The notes beneath the pieces were generated by a model. It was not told where the DNA came from. It ran no database searches and was given only the letters and a program-made list of their open reading frames with translations. DNA of 64,000 bases, taken from assembly GCF_010548275.1 (NCBI RefSeq), contig NZ_JAAGLT010000024.1, forward strand, positions 1 through 64,000, written 5' to 3'. This stretch comes from Streptomyces sp. SID12488 (GTDB taxonomy: Bacteria; Actinomycetota; Actinomycetes; Streptomycetales; Streptomycetaceae). The position numbers were made by a program, and so were the translations under genes. This document shows positions 24,487-34,043 of this stretch, one piece after another (the first letter of the stretch is position 1; every line of letters begins with the position of its first letter).

Positions 24487-26004
24487 TCAGCCCTCGCTGA
24501 CGCCCAGCTGCTCAAGGATCAGTTCCTTGACGCGGGCCGCGTCGGCCTGACCGCGGGTCGCCTTCATGACCGCGCCGACCAGAGCGCCGACTGCGGCCAC
24601 CTTGCCGCCGCGGATCTTGTCGGCGATGCCCGGGTTGCCGGCGATGGCCTCCTGGACGGCCGTGTTGAGCGCGCCGTCGTCGGAGACGACCTTCAGACCG
24701 CGCTTCTCGACGACCTCGTCCGGGGTGCCCTCGCCCGCGAGAACGCCCTCGATGACCTGGCGGGCCAGCTTGTCGTTCAGATCGCCCGAGGTGACCAGCG
24801 CGGCGACCCGGGCGACCTGCTCGGACGTGATGGCCAGCGCGTCGAGCGGGGTGCCCGACTCGTTGGCGCTGCGCGCGAGTTCACCCATCCACCACTTGCG
24901 GGCGGAGGCGGCGTCAGCGCCTGCGTCGATGGTGCTGACGATCAGGTCGATGGCACCGGCGTTGAGCATCGACTGCATGTCGGTCGCGGTGACGCCCCAC
25001 TCCGCGAGGAGCCGGTTGCGGCGGGTCAGCGGCAGTTCGGGCAGCCCGGCGCGGATCTCCTCGACCCACTCACGGGAGGGTGCCACCGGCACCAGGTCCG
25101 GCTCGGGGAAGTACCGGTAGTCCTCGGCCTCCTCCTTCACGCGGCCCGAGGTCGTCGACCCGGTGTCCTCGTGGAAGTGCCGGGTCTCCTGGATGATCGT
25201 CCCGCCGGAGTTCAGTACGGCGGCATGCCGCTGGATCTCGAAGCGGGCGGCACGCTCCACGGAACGCAGCGAGTTGACGTTCTTCGTCTCGCTCCGGGTG
25301 CCGAACTTCTCGCGGCCGTGCGGGCGCAGCGACAGGTTCACGTCGCAGCGCATCTGCCCCTGGTCCATACGGGCTTCCGAGACACCGAGCGCCTTGATGA
25401 GTTCGCGCAGTTCGGCGACGTACGCCTTGGCGACCTCGGGAGCGCGCTCGCCGGCGCCCTCGATCGGCTTGGTGACGATCTCGATGAGGGGGATGCCGGC
25501 GCGGTTGTAGTCGAGGAGCGAGTGCGAGGCGCCGTGGATACGGCCCGTCGCGCCACCGACGTGCAGCGACTTGCCGGTGTCCTCCTCCATGTGGGCGCGC
25601 TCGATCTCCACGCGGAAGGTCTCGCCGTCCTCCAGCTGGACGTCGAGGTAGCCGTTGAAGGCGATCGGCTCGTCGTACTGGGAGGTCTGGAAGTTCTTCG
25701 GCATGTCCGGATAGAAGTAGTTCTTCCGGGCGAAGCGGCACCACTCGGCGATCTCGCAGTGCAGCGCGAGGCCGATCTTGATGGCGGACTCGATGCCGAT
25801 CGCGTTGACGACCGGAAGCGCGCCCGGCATGCCGAGGCAGGTCGGGCAGGTCTGCGAGTTGGGCTCGCCGCCCAGCTCGGTCGAACAGCCGCAGAACATC
25901 TTGGTCTTGGTACCGAGTTCGACATGGACTTCGAGGCCCATGACGGGGTCGTACGTCGCCAGGGCGTCGTCGTACGACACCAACTCGTCGGTCGTGGTGG
26001 TCAC
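24487..26004 (-). CDS. gatB: Asp-tRNA(Asn)/Glu-tRNA(Gln) amidotransferase subunit B
   Basis: GatB binds the mischarged tRNA and phosphorylates its Glu or Asp in the GatCAB complex, an essential step where glutaminyl- or asparaginyl-tRNA synthetase is missing. The 505-aa length fits. The family signature runs from LEVHVELGTKTKMFCGC to TCPTCLGMPGALP, with the Cys residues that bind metal; ATP/Mg residues follow (RKNYFYPDMPKNFQ). The C-terminal YqeY-like tail (about 360-505) contacts tRNA. GTG start with AGGGAA upstream. It is last in gatC-gatA-x-gatB. Confidence 0.97.
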   Translation of the reverse strand: MTTTTDELVSYDDALATYDPVMGLEVHVELGTKTKMFCGCSTELGGEPNSQTCPTCLGMPGALPVVNAIGIESAIKIGLALHCEIAEWCRFARKNYFYPDMPKNFQTSQYDEPIAFNGYLDVQLEDGETFRVEIERAHMEEDTGKSLHVGGATGRIHGASHSLLDYNRAGIPLIEIVTKPIEGAGERAPEVAKAYVAELRELIKALGVSEARMDQGQMRCDVNLSLRPHGREKFGTRSETKNVNSLRSVERAARFEIQRHAAVLNSGGTIIQETRHFHEDTGSTTSGRVKEEAEDYRYFPEPDLVPVAPSREWVEEIRAGLPELPLTRRNRLLAEWGVTATDMQSMLNAGAIDLIVSTIDAGADAASARKWWMGELARSANESGTPLDALAITSEQVARVAALVTSGDLNDKLARQVIEGVLAGEGTPDEVVEKRGLKVVSDDGALNTAVQEAIAGNPGIADKIRGGKVAAVGALVGAVMKATRGQADAARVKELILEQLGVSEG

Positions 26005-26020
26005 GGTGAAAAGTTCCCTC

Positions 26021-26263
26021 TCAGCCCAGCAGGACGTCGTCGTCGCCCAGCCGCTTCAGCTCGCGGTAGAGGATGGCGAGGCCGGTGACGACGGCGGCGG
26101 CGGACACGGCCGCGTCGATGAGGCGCAGCGTGTCGCTCTCGGAGCGGGCCTTCCTGGCCTGCTTGACGACGCTGACCGCACCGAACGCGGTGGTCGCGAT
26201 GGACAGGTACGTGCCGGACTTGGACTTCTTGAAGCCCTTGGCCTTCGAAAGAGTTTTGCTCAC
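26021..26263 (-). CDS. Small membrane protein encoded inside the gat operon
   Basis: The 80-aa product begins with a basic segment (SKTLSKAKGFKKSKSG) followed by two hydrophobic stretches (TYLSIATTAFGAVSVV and LIDAAVSAAAVVTGLAILY) and an acidic end. Its GTG start overlaps the gatA stop in a GTGA tetranucleotide, and gatB follows 16 bp later, so it is translated from the gat mRNA. GGAGG lies 10 bases before the start. I know of no function; a link to GatCAB is suggested only by position. Confidence 0.75.
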   Translation of the reverse strand: MSKTLSKAKGFKKSKSGTYLSIATTAFGAVSVVKQARKARSESDTLRLIDAAVSAAAVVTGLAILYRELKRLGDDDVLLG

Positions 26264-27768
26264 AGCGACGGTGCCTCCTCGAGCAGCGGGTGCCCCCACT
26301 TTTCCACGAAGGCGGCCTCGACGGCTGCGCCGACCTTGTAGAGGCGGTCGTCCTTGAGCGCCGGGGCGATGATCTGGAGCCCGACCGGCAGTCCGTCCTC
26401 CGGTGCGAGACCGCAGGGCAGGGACATGGCCGAGTTTCCGGCCAGGTTGGTCGGGATGGTGCAGAGGTCCGCGAGGTACATCGCCATCGGGTCGTCGGCA
26501 CGCTCGCCGATCGGGAAGGCGGTGGTCGGGGTCGTGGGCGACACGATCACGTCAACAGACTCGAACGCCTTCTCGAAGTCCCGCGTGATGAGCGTACGGA
26601 CCTTCTGGGCGCTGCCGTAGTACGCGTCGTAGTAGCCGGAGCTGAGCGCGTACGTGCCGAGCATGATGCGGCGCTTGACCTCGGGGCCGAAGCCCTCCGC
26701 GCGGGTGAGCGAGGTGACCTCTTCGGCGGAGTGCGTGCCGTCGTCGCCGCTGCGCAGGCCGTAGCGGAGCCCGTCGAAGCGGGCGAGGTTCGACGAGCAC
26801 TCGCTCGGCGCGATCAGGTAGTAGGCGGAGAGCGCCAGGTCGAAGGACGGACAGTCCAGCTCGACGATCTCGGCGCCCAGCTCCTTGAGCAGGGTGACGG
26901 ACTCGTCGAAGCGCTGGATGACGCCGGCCTGGTAGCCCTCGCCGCGGAACTGCTTGACGACGCCGACGCGCATGCCCTCGACGCTGCCGTTGCGGGCGGC
27001 CTCGACGACCGGCGGGACCGGCGCGTCGATGGAGGTGGAGTCGAGCGGGTCGTGCCCGGCGATGACCTCGTGGAGGAGCGCGGCGTCCAGGACCGTACGG
27101 GCGCAGGGCCCGCCCTGGTCGAGGGAGGACGAGAAGGCGACCATGCCGTACCGCGACACGGCACCGTACGTCGGCTTGACGCCGACCGTGCCGGTGACGG
27201 AGGCGGGCTGGCGGATGGAACCGCCTGTGTCCGTACCGATGGCCAGCGGCGCCTGGAAGGAGGCAAGGGCGGCGGAGGACCCACCACCGGAGCCGCCGGG
27301 GATGCGGGTGAGGTCCCACGGGTTGCCGGTGGGCCCGTACGCGCTGTTCTCGGTGCTCGACCCCATGGCGAACTCGTCCATGTTGGTCTTGCCGAGGATG
27401 ACGACGTCGGCGGCCTTCAGCCGCTTGGTGACGGTCGCGTCGTACGGCGGGATCCACCCTTCGAGCATCTTGGATCCGACGGTGGTCGGAATCCCCTCGG
27501 TGGTGAAGATGTCCTTGAGCGCGAGGGGTACGCCGGCCAGCGGGCCCAGCGTCTCCCCGCGTTCGCGCTTGGCGTCGACGGCACGGGCCTGGGCGAGAGC
27601 GCCCTCCCGGTCGACGTGGAGGAAGGCGTGCACCTTCTCGTCGACGGCCTCGATGCGGGCGAGGTGGGCCTCGGTGACCTGTACGGCCGTCAGCTCGCCG
27701 GAAGCGATCTTCGCGGCGGTCTCGGCGGCGGTGAGCCGGATGATGTTGACGTTGATGTTGTCCGACAT
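26260..27768 (-). CDS. gatA: Glutamyl/aspartyl-tRNA amidotransferase subunit A (amidase)
   Basis: GatA hydrolyses glutamine and passes ammonia to GatB. This 502-aa amidase-signature protein has the catalytic Lys in PLALKDIF (about residue 80) and the Ser-cisSer pair within GGSGGGSSAAL and GTDTGGSIRQPAS. ATG 27768 (MSDNINVN) is chosen; GGGGGAGGATT just before it supplies the ribosome site and overlaps the gatC end. It begins 5 bp after the gatC stop and ends overlapping the small membrane gene by 4 bp. Confidence 0.97.
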   Translation of the reverse strand: MSDNINVNIIRLTAAETAAKIASGELTAVQVTEAHLARIEAVDEKVHAFLHVDREGALAQARAVDAKRERGETLGPLAGVPLALKDIFTTEGIPTTVGSKMLEGWIPPYDATVTKRLKAADVVILGKTNMDEFAMGSSTENSAYGPTGNPWDLTRIPGGSGGGSSAALASFQAPLAIGTDTGGSIRQPASVTGTVGVKPTYGAVSRYGMVAFSSSLDQGGPCARTVLDAALLHEVIAGHDPLDSTSIDAPVPPVVEAARNGSVEGMRVGVVKQFRGEGYQAGVIQRFDESVTLLKELGAEIVELDCPSFDLALSAYYLIAPSECSSNLARFDGLRYGLRSGDDGTHSAEEVTSLTRAEGFGPEVKRRIMLGTYALSSGYYDAYYGSAQKVRTLITRDFEKAFESVDVIVSPTTPTTAFPIGERADDPMAMYLADLCTIPTNLAGNSAMSLPCGLAPEDGLPVGLQIIAPALKDDRLYKVGAAVEAAFVEKWGHPLLEEAPSL

Positions 27769-27773
27769 GGTGA

Positions 27774-28070
27774 TTAATCCTCCCCCAGGATCTGCGGCAC
27801 CTTGAAACGCTGCTGCTCCTGGGCGGGGGCGCCGGAGAGCGCCTGCTCGGGGGTGAGCGACGGACGGACCTCGTCCGCGCGCATGACGTTCGTCAGCGGC
27901 AGCGGGTGCGAGGTCGGCGGTACGTCTTGGTCGGCGACCTCGCTGACGCGGGCGACCGCGCCGATGATGTCGTCGAGCTGGCCTGCGAAGTGGTCGAGCT
28001 CTTCGCCCTTCAGCTCCAGACGCGCCAGCCGTGCGAGGTGGGCGACCTCCTCGCGCGTGATGCCAGGCAT
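27774..28070 (-). CDS. gatC: Glutamyl/aspartyl-tRNA amidotransferase subunit C
   Basis: GatC is the 98-aa linker that wraps around GatA and GatB. The family start (ITREEVAHLARLARLELKGEEL) and the LPLTNVMRADEVRPSLT block with the conserved Arg-Asp-Glu are visible. It is the first gene of the operon. The 180 bp upstream hold a possible minus-strand -10 (TAGGAT, 28113-28118) but no convincing -35. Confidence 0.95.
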   Translation of the reverse strand: MPGITREEVAHLARLARLELKGEELDHFAGQLDDIIGAVARVSEVADQDVPPTSHPLPLTNVMRADEVRPSLTPEQALSGAPAQEQQRFKVPQILGED

Positions 28071-28250
28071 GCAGCGATCCTCTGGGGTGAGTGCGTGTGG
28101 GTTTTGGCCCCAATCCTAGGGGGCGGACGACCCAACCCACGCACGGGTTTGCTTCCACGCACCCGCAGCCGCCGACGCGGCCGAGCCCCCACAGGAGAGC
28201 TCAGCTCTGAAACGGGCGGTAAACGGGCGGTGCGAGGGTGGGAGATCTCC

Positions 28251-30593
28251 CTACGATTCCGCGGCGGGCAGGGCCGCCCGGGGCCGCTGCCACCCACGGG
28301 TCCCCCGCGCCAGCAACCAGGCCGTGGCCTCCTCCGGTGGCATCGCGGCGGCGACAAGCCACCCCTGCACCGCGTCACACCCCATGTCCCGCAACCGCTC
28401 CCACGTCTCGTCGTCCTCGACGCCCTCGGCGACCACGAGCAGCCCCAGGGAATGCGCGAGATCCACCGTGCACCGCACGATCTCCGCGTCCTCCGTGTCC
28501 ACCGCCAGCCGCGCCACGAACGACCGGTCGATCTTCAGCTCGCTCACCGGCAGCCGCCGCAGATGCACCAGCGACGAGTACCCCGTCCCGAAGTCGTCCA
28601 GGGACATCTTCACGCCGTGCCCGGTCAGCGCGGCGAGCGTGTCCGCGGCCCGCTGCGGATCCTCCAGGAGCACGTGTTCCGTTATCTCCAGCTGGAGAGC
28701 CGCCGCCGGGACCCCGTGCCTGGCCAGCCGCGCTGCGACGGAACCGGCGAAGCCGGGGGTGTGGACGTCGCGCGGGGAGACGTTGACGGCGACCGGGACG
28801 AACAGCCCCTGGGAGCGCCACTTCGCGACCTGTTCGAGCGCCGACTCCAGCACGTACTCCGTGAGGTGGGGCATCAGCCCGGACGACTCGGCGATCGCTA
28901 TGAACTCGTCGGGCGGCACCCTCCCGCGCTCCGGGTGCACCCACCGCACCAGCGCCTCCAGGCCGACGACCTGTCCGTCGAAGCGCACCTTGGGCTGGTA
29001 GTGCAGTTCCACCTCGTGCGCGTCGAGCGCGCGCCGCAGGTCACCCAGCAGGCCGAGCCGGTCCGGGGTGTTCGAGTCCCGCTTGGACTCGTACACCTCG
29101 ACGCCTGTGCGGTCCCGCTTCGCCTGGTACATCGCGACGTCGGCGCGCCGCAGCAGTCCCTCCGCGTCCAGCGCGTGGTCGGGGAAGACGGCCAGGCCGG
29201 CGCTGGCCTCCAGGACGAGGGTGAGTCCGTCGAGGTCGAGCGGGGAGCCGAGCACGGTGACCAGGTTGCGGGCGACGCGGGTGGCCGACGTCGTGGAGTC
29301 GACGACCGGCAGTAAAACGGCGAACTCGTCGCCGCCGAGCCGTGCGGCCTCCGCGCCGCGCGGAAGTGCGAGGCGCAGCCGATCGGCTATCTGGAGGAGG
29401 AGACGGTCACCGGCGAGGTGGCCCAGCGTGTCGTTCACGGACCGGAAGCGGTCGAGGTCTATGAGCATCAACGCGGCCCGCGCGTCGATGCGTTCGGCAT
29501 CGTCGAGGGCCGTCCAGGTCCGTTCCAGGAGCCACTGTCTGTTGGGCAGCCCGGTCAGCGGGTCGCGCAGTTGTTCCTCGGCCCGGGCCCTGGCTATCCA
29601 CAGGGTGGAGTCGAGGGCGATGAGGGGGATGGCGAACAGCGGCAGCAGGACCGGCAGGGCGACGGCGACGACGCAGATCAGCGGCGCGATGGCGAGCAGC
29701 GCGACCGCGACCAGGCCCTGTCTGACCAGGGCGGAGCGGGCGGCGGTGGGCAGTCCGCCGCGCGGGGTGTGCAGATACCAGAGCAGGGTGCGGGTGAGCG
29801 CGAGGTAGGTGACCGCGATCAGCGTCACCTCGGGCGCCGTGTAGACGCTCCAGGTCTGCGGGTCCCATGGCGTCTCGACGGACGGGACCCGACCGAACGC
29901 GGCGAGCACCAGCGCGCCGGCGCCGATGCCGAGGATGTCCACCGCGCCGTGCAGGATGCCCTGCCGCCAGCGGTGGCGCCGGGCCACGCCGACCAGGACG
30001 ACGACGGTGAGGCTGACCATGCCGGCCGGCACCCACCCGAACAGCAGGAGTACGGAGAGGGTGAGGGCCGAGCCCGAGCCGGTGCCGCCCCACCAGCGGG
30101 CGCGGCCGAGGGCGACGAGGTGGCCGACGATGACTCCGGTGAGCACGGCGAGGGCCCAGCCGACTCTGCCCGAGGGGAAGAGCGCGCTGTGGCCGGTGAA
30201 GCCGCGGTAGAAGCCGGCACCGAGGACGAACCCGGCCGACGCGATGACCGCCGCGGGCAGTGCGGGCCAGGACAGTTGGCGGGCGGGGTCGTGTGCGTGG
30301 AGGTGGGCGACGCGTTCCTCGGCAGTGAGGTGGGCTGTGAGCTGGGTCGACACCCTGCTGTCGGCGACGATGCGCCGTCCGGTGCCGCCCGCCGCGCCTG
30401 TCCTGCTCCCCGGTCCGGTCGTACGGATGCCGACGCCCGCGCGTTCCAGGAACCGTGCCGTCCGGCGGCCCGCGCCCGGTTCCCGGGCGGGCTCGGGAGT
30501 GCCCGTGAAAAGGGCGGCGCCCCAGCGCCGGACGCCGGATATCCGGCGTCTGCGCAGCCGTGCGGGAGGGGCGGCGCTTTCGGTCGGTTCCAT
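28251..30593 (-). CDS. rmdB: Membrane GGDEF-EAL protein, likely bifunctional c-di-GMP enzyme (RmdB-like)
   Basis: From ATG 30593 the protein has 780 aa: a basic cytoplasmic N-terminus, about seven membrane helices (110-335), GGDEF (RLGGDEF at 420-424) and EAL (LEALVRW near 546). The EAL catalytic set is complete: NVSPRD, LEITEHV, LDDFGTGYS, LKIDRSF and VAEGVED. A phosphodiesterase role is therefore likely; S. coelicolor RmdB, encoded beside ligA, degrades c-di-GMP and affects sporulation. The symbol rests on this synteny and domain match. A TTG 18 codons upstream is possible, but GAGAGGGACGGA directly before the ATG favours the latter. Confidence 0.88.
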   Translation of the reverse strand: MEPTESAAPPARLRRRRISGVRRWGAALFTGTPEPAREPGAGRRTARFLERAGVGIRTTGPGSRTGAAGGTGRRIVADSRVSTQLTAHLTAEERVAHLHAHDPARQLSWPALPAAVIASAGFVLGAGFYRGFTGHSALFPSGRVGWALAVLTGVIVGHLVALGRARWWGGTGSGSALTLSVLLLFGWVPAGMVSLTVVVLVGVARRHRWRQGILHGAVDILGIGAGALVLAAFGRVPSVETPWDPQTWSVYTAPEVTLIAVTYLALTRTLLWYLHTPRGGLPTAARSALVRQGLVAVALLAIAPLICVVAVALPVLLPLFAIPLIALDSTLWIARARAEEQLRDPLTGLPNRQWLLERTWTALDDAERIDARAALMLIDLDRFRSVNDTLGHLAGDRLLLQIADRLRLALPRGAEAARLGGDEFAVLLPVVDSTTSATRVARNLVTVLGSPLDLDGLTLVLEASAGLAVFPDHALDAEGLLRRADVAMYQAKRDRTGVEVYESKRDSNTPDRLGLLGDLRRALDAHEVELHYQPKVRFDGQVVGLEALVRWVHPERGRVPPDEFIAIAESSGLMPHLTEYVLESALEQVAKWRSQGLFVPVAVNVSPRDVHTPGFAGSVAARLARHGVPAAALQLEITEHVLLEDPQRAADTLAALTGHGVKMSLDDFGTGYSSLVHLRRLPVSELKIDRSFVARLAVDTEDAEIVRCTVDLAHSLGLLVVAEGVEDDETWERLRDMGCDAVQGWLVAAAMPPEEATAWLLARGTRGWQRPRAALPAAES

Positions 30594-30811
30594 TCCGTCC
30601 CTCTCACAGCCGGCGGTGCCCACGCCACGCGGTCCGATGTCCGTCAATCGTCAACGACACCGCGTCCGAAACCGCATCCGGGCACGGCAGGCGCATACGT
30701 CAACAGTAGGCCGCAGAAGGCTTCCACGGGCAGCGGTCGTCGACGGTTGCCCGAATGCGACCCGGCCACCCGTATGCATCTGGTATGCGCCGATCGGGTG
30801 GTCTTCAACCC

Positions 30812-33007
30812 CTACTCCTCGTTCGGAAGCGCCGCTTCGGCCGCTGCCTCGGCTCCCTGTTCGAGCAGTACGGCAAAGCCGTCCTCGTTCAGAACAGGGA
30901 CCTTCAGCTGCATGGCCTTGTCGAACTTCGAACCAGGATTGTCACCCACAACCACGAAAGACGTCTTCTTCGAAACAGAACCGGTCACTTTTGCTCCACG
31001 GCTCTGCAATGCGTCCTTCGCGCCGTCCCGGGTGTGATGTTCGAGCGTGCCGGTCACGACCACGGTGAGCCCTTCGAGCGGGCGCGGCCCCTCGTCCTCA
31101 CCGGAGCCTTCCTCCTCCATACGGACTCCGGCGGCCCGCCACTTGCGCAGGATCTCCTGGTGCCAGTCCACCGCGAACCACTGCTTGAGCGAGGCCGCGA
31201 TGATCGGGCCGACCCCGTCCGTGGTCGCCAGCTCCTCCTCGGAGGCCTGCTCAATGCGCTCGATCGAGCGGAATTCCCGGGCCAGCGCCTCGGCGGCGAC
31301 CGGACCGACATGCCGGATCGACAGACCGGTGATGATCCGGGCCAGCGGACGGTCCTTGGCGGCGGCGATGTTCGCGAGCATCGAGACCGCGTTCTTCCTG
31401 GGCTCGCCCTCCTGGTTGGCGAAGACCGTGGCGATCTTCTCCTCGCCCGTCTTCGGGTCCCGCTTGGGCAGCCCGCTGTCCTGGTCGAGGACGTACGCCC
31501 TGATGGGCAGCAGGCGCTCAATGGTGAGGTCGAAGAGGTCGCCCTCGTCGAGGAGCGGCGGCTCGGACGGCTCCAGCGGCTTGGTGAGCGCGGCGGCGGC
31601 CACATAACCGAAGTTCTCGATGTCCAGGCACTTGCGCCCGCCGAGATAGAACAGCCGCTCCCTCAACTGGGCGGGGCAGCTCTGCCCGTTGGGGCAGCGC
31701 AGATCGACGTCGGCCTCCTTCATGGGCCGCAGCGGTGTACCGCACTCGGGGCACTCGGCCGGCATCTCGAAGGGCTTCTCCGTGCCGTCGCGCAGGTCGG
31801 CGACCGGGCCGAGGATCTCCGGAATCACGTCACCGGCCTTGCGCAGCACCACGGTGTCGCCGATGAGCACGCCCTTCGCCTTGACGACGTCCTGGTTGTG
31901 CAGGGTGGCGAACTCGACCTCCGAGCCGGCGACGGTGACCGGTTCGACCTGGGCGTAGGGCGTGACGCGACCCGTACGCCCCACACCCACGCGGATGTTG
32001 ATGAGCTTGGTGTTGACCTCCTCGGGCGCGTACTTCCAGGCGATCGCCCAGCGCGGGGCGCGCGAGGTCGAGCCGAGGCGGCCCTGAAGCGGGATCTCGT
32101 CGAGCTTGACGACGACCCCGTCGATCTCGTGTTCCACGGAGTGCCGGTTCTCGCCGTAGAACGCGATGAACTCCCGTACGCCGTCGAGGTCGTCGACCTG
32201 CTTCGCGTACCGCGTGGTCGGCAGGCCCCACTCGTGCAGGAGCGTGTACGCCTCGGAGAGACGGGTGAGCGGGTCGTAGCCCTCCAGGGCGCCGATGCCG
32301 TGGACCACCATGTGCAGGGGGCGGGTGGCGGTGACGCGTGGGTCCTTCTGGCGGAGCGAACCGGCCGCCGCGTTGCGCGGGTTGGCGAACGGCTTGTCGC
32401 CGCCCTCCACCAGACGGGCGTTCAGCTCCTCGAACTTCTCCATCGGGAAGTAGACCTCGCCGCGGATCTCCACCAGGTCCGGGACGCGGTCGCCCGTCAG
32501 CCGGTCCGGGATCTCCGCGATCGTGCGCACGTTGGGCGTGATGTCCTCGCCGGTGCGGCCGTCGCCACGGGTCGCCGCGCGCGTGAGACGCCCGTGCTCG
32601 TACGTCAGGTTGACGGCCAGGCCGTCGACCTTCAGCTCGCACAGGAAGTGGTGCTCGGAGGCACCGACGTCCTTGTGGACGCGCTCCGCCCACGCCGCCA
32701 GCTCCAGGTCGTCGAAGGCGTTGTCGAGGGAGAGCATGCGTGAGCGGTGCTCCACGGAGGTGAACTCCGTCTCGTACGCCCCCGAGACCTTCTGGGTCGG
32801 GGAGTCGGGTGTGCGCAGCTCCGGATACTCCTCCTCCAGTGCCTCCAGGGTGCGCAGGAGCTTGTCGAACTCCGCGTCGCTGACGACGGGAGCGTCGTTC
32901 ACGTAGTACCGGAAGCGGTGCTCCTCGATGCGCTCGGCGAGCTGGGCGTGCCTGTCGCGCGCCTCGGCGGGCACCGATGTGGTCTGTGCGTGCAGTTCGC
33001 CGGCCAC
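30812..33007 (-). CDS. ligA: NAD+-dependent DNA ligase
   Basis: LigA seals nicks in replication and repair using NAD+. The 731-aa protein shows the adenylation domain with the active-site Lys in CELKVDGLAVN, the OB fold, a four-Cys zinc finger (CPECGTP ... CPNGQSCPAQ), helix-hairpin-helix repeats and a C-terminal BRCT domain (about 640-731, LTVVVTGTLEHHTRDGAK). GTG 33007 is chosen because GGAGGA stands 6 bases before it; an upstream GTA cannot start. It follows the MetE-like gene by 14 bp, whose end contains the ligA ribosome site. Confidence 0.96.
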   Translation of the reverse strand: MAGELHAQTTSVPAEARDRHAQLAERIEEHRFRYYVNDAPVVSDAEFDKLLRTLEALEEEYPELRTPDSPTQKVSGAYETEFTSVEHRSRMLSLDNAFDDLELAAWAERVHKDVGASEHHFLCELKVDGLAVNLTYEHGRLTRAATRGDGRTGEDITPNVRTIAEIPDRLTGDRVPDLVEIRGEVYFPMEKFEELNARLVEGGDKPFANPRNAAAGSLRQKDPRVTATRPLHMVVHGIGALEGYDPLTRLSEAYTLLHEWGLPTTRYAKQVDDLDGVREFIAFYGENRHSVEHEIDGVVVKLDEIPLQGRLGSTSRAPRWAIAWKYAPEEVNTKLINIRVGVGRTGRVTPYAQVEPVTVAGSEVEFATLHNQDVVKAKGVLIGDTVVLRKAGDVIPEILGPVADLRDGTEKPFEMPAECPECGTPLRPMKEADVDLRCPNGQSCPAQLRERLFYLGGRKCLDIENFGYVAAAALTKPLEPSEPPLLDEGDLFDLTIERLLPIRAYVLDQDSGLPKRDPKTGEEKIATVFANQEGEPRKNAVSMLANIAAAKDRPLARIITGLSIRHVGPVAAEALAREFRSIERIEQASEEELATTDGVGPIIAASLKQWFAVDWHQEILRKWRAAGVRMEEEGSGEDEGPRPLEGLTVVVTGTLEHHTRDGAKDALQSRGAKVTGSVSKKTSFVVVGDNPGSKFDKAMQLKVPVLNEDGFAVLLEQGAEAAAEAALPNEE

Positions 33008-33021
33008 CGTGTCGTCCTCCG

Positions 33022-34023
33022 TTACTCTGGGTTGTCTGCGAGTGATCTCGCCGCCTGGACGCAGTGGGCGAGCGCCTCCCATGCGTACCGCGGGGAAGCG
33101 CCCGCGAGTCCGCACGACGGAGTGATCGTGACCGCCTCCGCGAGAAGCCCCGGATGCAGCCCCAGCCTGCGCCACAGCGTTCTGACACCACTGACGCTAC
33201 CGGCAGGGTCTGACAACGGGCCGTCCGTGCCTGGCACGACACCGGCGAAGAGCCGCGTACCGCCTTCCACCGCCTCACCGATCGCGTCGTCGTCACGCTC
33301 GGTGAGGAGCGAGAAGTCGAAGGAGACGGCGTCGGCGCCTGCCCTGCGGAGGAAGGCGAACGGCACGTCCGGCGCGCAGGAATGGACGACGACGGGCCCG
33401 TCGCCGTGCACGCCGATGACCTCCCGGAGGGTCGCCTCGGCGATCTGGCGGTCGGGGATCCGGTGGGTGCGGTAGCCGCTGGCGGTCCGCACCTGGCCGC
33501 GCAGTACGGCCATGAGGGACGGTTCGTCGAGTTGCAGGACGAGTTGGGCACCGGGGATGCGGCGGCGCAGTTCGTCGAGGTGCAGGCGGATGCCCTCGGC
33601 GAGGGAGCCGGCGAGGTCGCGGCAGGCGCCGAGGTCGGAGAGGGCGAGTTCGCCGTTCCTGAGTTCGAGGGCGGCTGCCAGCGTCCAGGGGCCCACGGCC
33701 TGCACCTTGACCTGCCCCTCGTACCCCTGCGTGAACTCCTCCAGCGCGTCGAGGTCCTCGCCGAGCCAGGAGCGGGCCCGCTTGGTGTCCCGGCCAGGGC
33801 GGTCGCCGAGGCGCCAGCCGCTGGGCTCCACGCGCGCGTACATCTCGACGAGCATTCCGGCGGTGCGGCCGATCATGTCGGCGCCGGGGCCTCGGGCGGG
33901 GAGTTCGGGCAGGAAGGGGAAGTCGTCGAAGGTCCCGGTGGCCGCCTTGACGGCTTCCCGGGCGTCGCCGCCGGGCAGGGAACCGATGCCGGTGGCGGGG
34001 CCGAAGGTGGGGTTCGCGTTCAC
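33022..34023 (-). CDS. Cobalamin-independent methionine synthase-like (MetE C-terminal domain) protein
   Basis: The 333-aa protein corresponds to the C-terminal barrel domain of MetE: GPWTLAAALELRNG, LVLQLDEPSL, VVVHSCAPDVPF and VTITPSCGLAGASP. The last two carry His-Cys and Cys residues that could bind zinc. Full MetE is about twice as long, so this is a core-type protein whose methyl donor is uncertain. GTG start, 14 bp before ligA on the same strand. Upstream is the inverted-repeat element at 34044. Confidence 0.82.
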   Translation of the reverse strand: MNANPTFGPATGIGSLPGGDAREAVKAATGTFDDFPFLPELPARGPGADMIGRTAGMLVEMYARVEPSGWRLGDRPGRDTKRARSWLGEDLDALEEFTQGYEGQVKVQAVGPWTLAAALELRNGELALSDLGACRDLAGSLAEGIRLHLDELRRRIPGAQLVLQLDEPSLMAVLRGQVRTASGYRTHRIPDRQIAEATLREVIGVHGDGPVVVHSCAPDVPFAFLRRAGADAVSFDFSLLTERDDDAIGEAVEGGTRLFAGVVPGTDGPLSDPAGSVSGVRTLWRRLGLHPGLLAEAVTITPSCGLAGASPRYAWEALAHCVQAARSLADNPE

Positions 34024-34043
34024 GTGAGGCAGCCTATGTTTCT

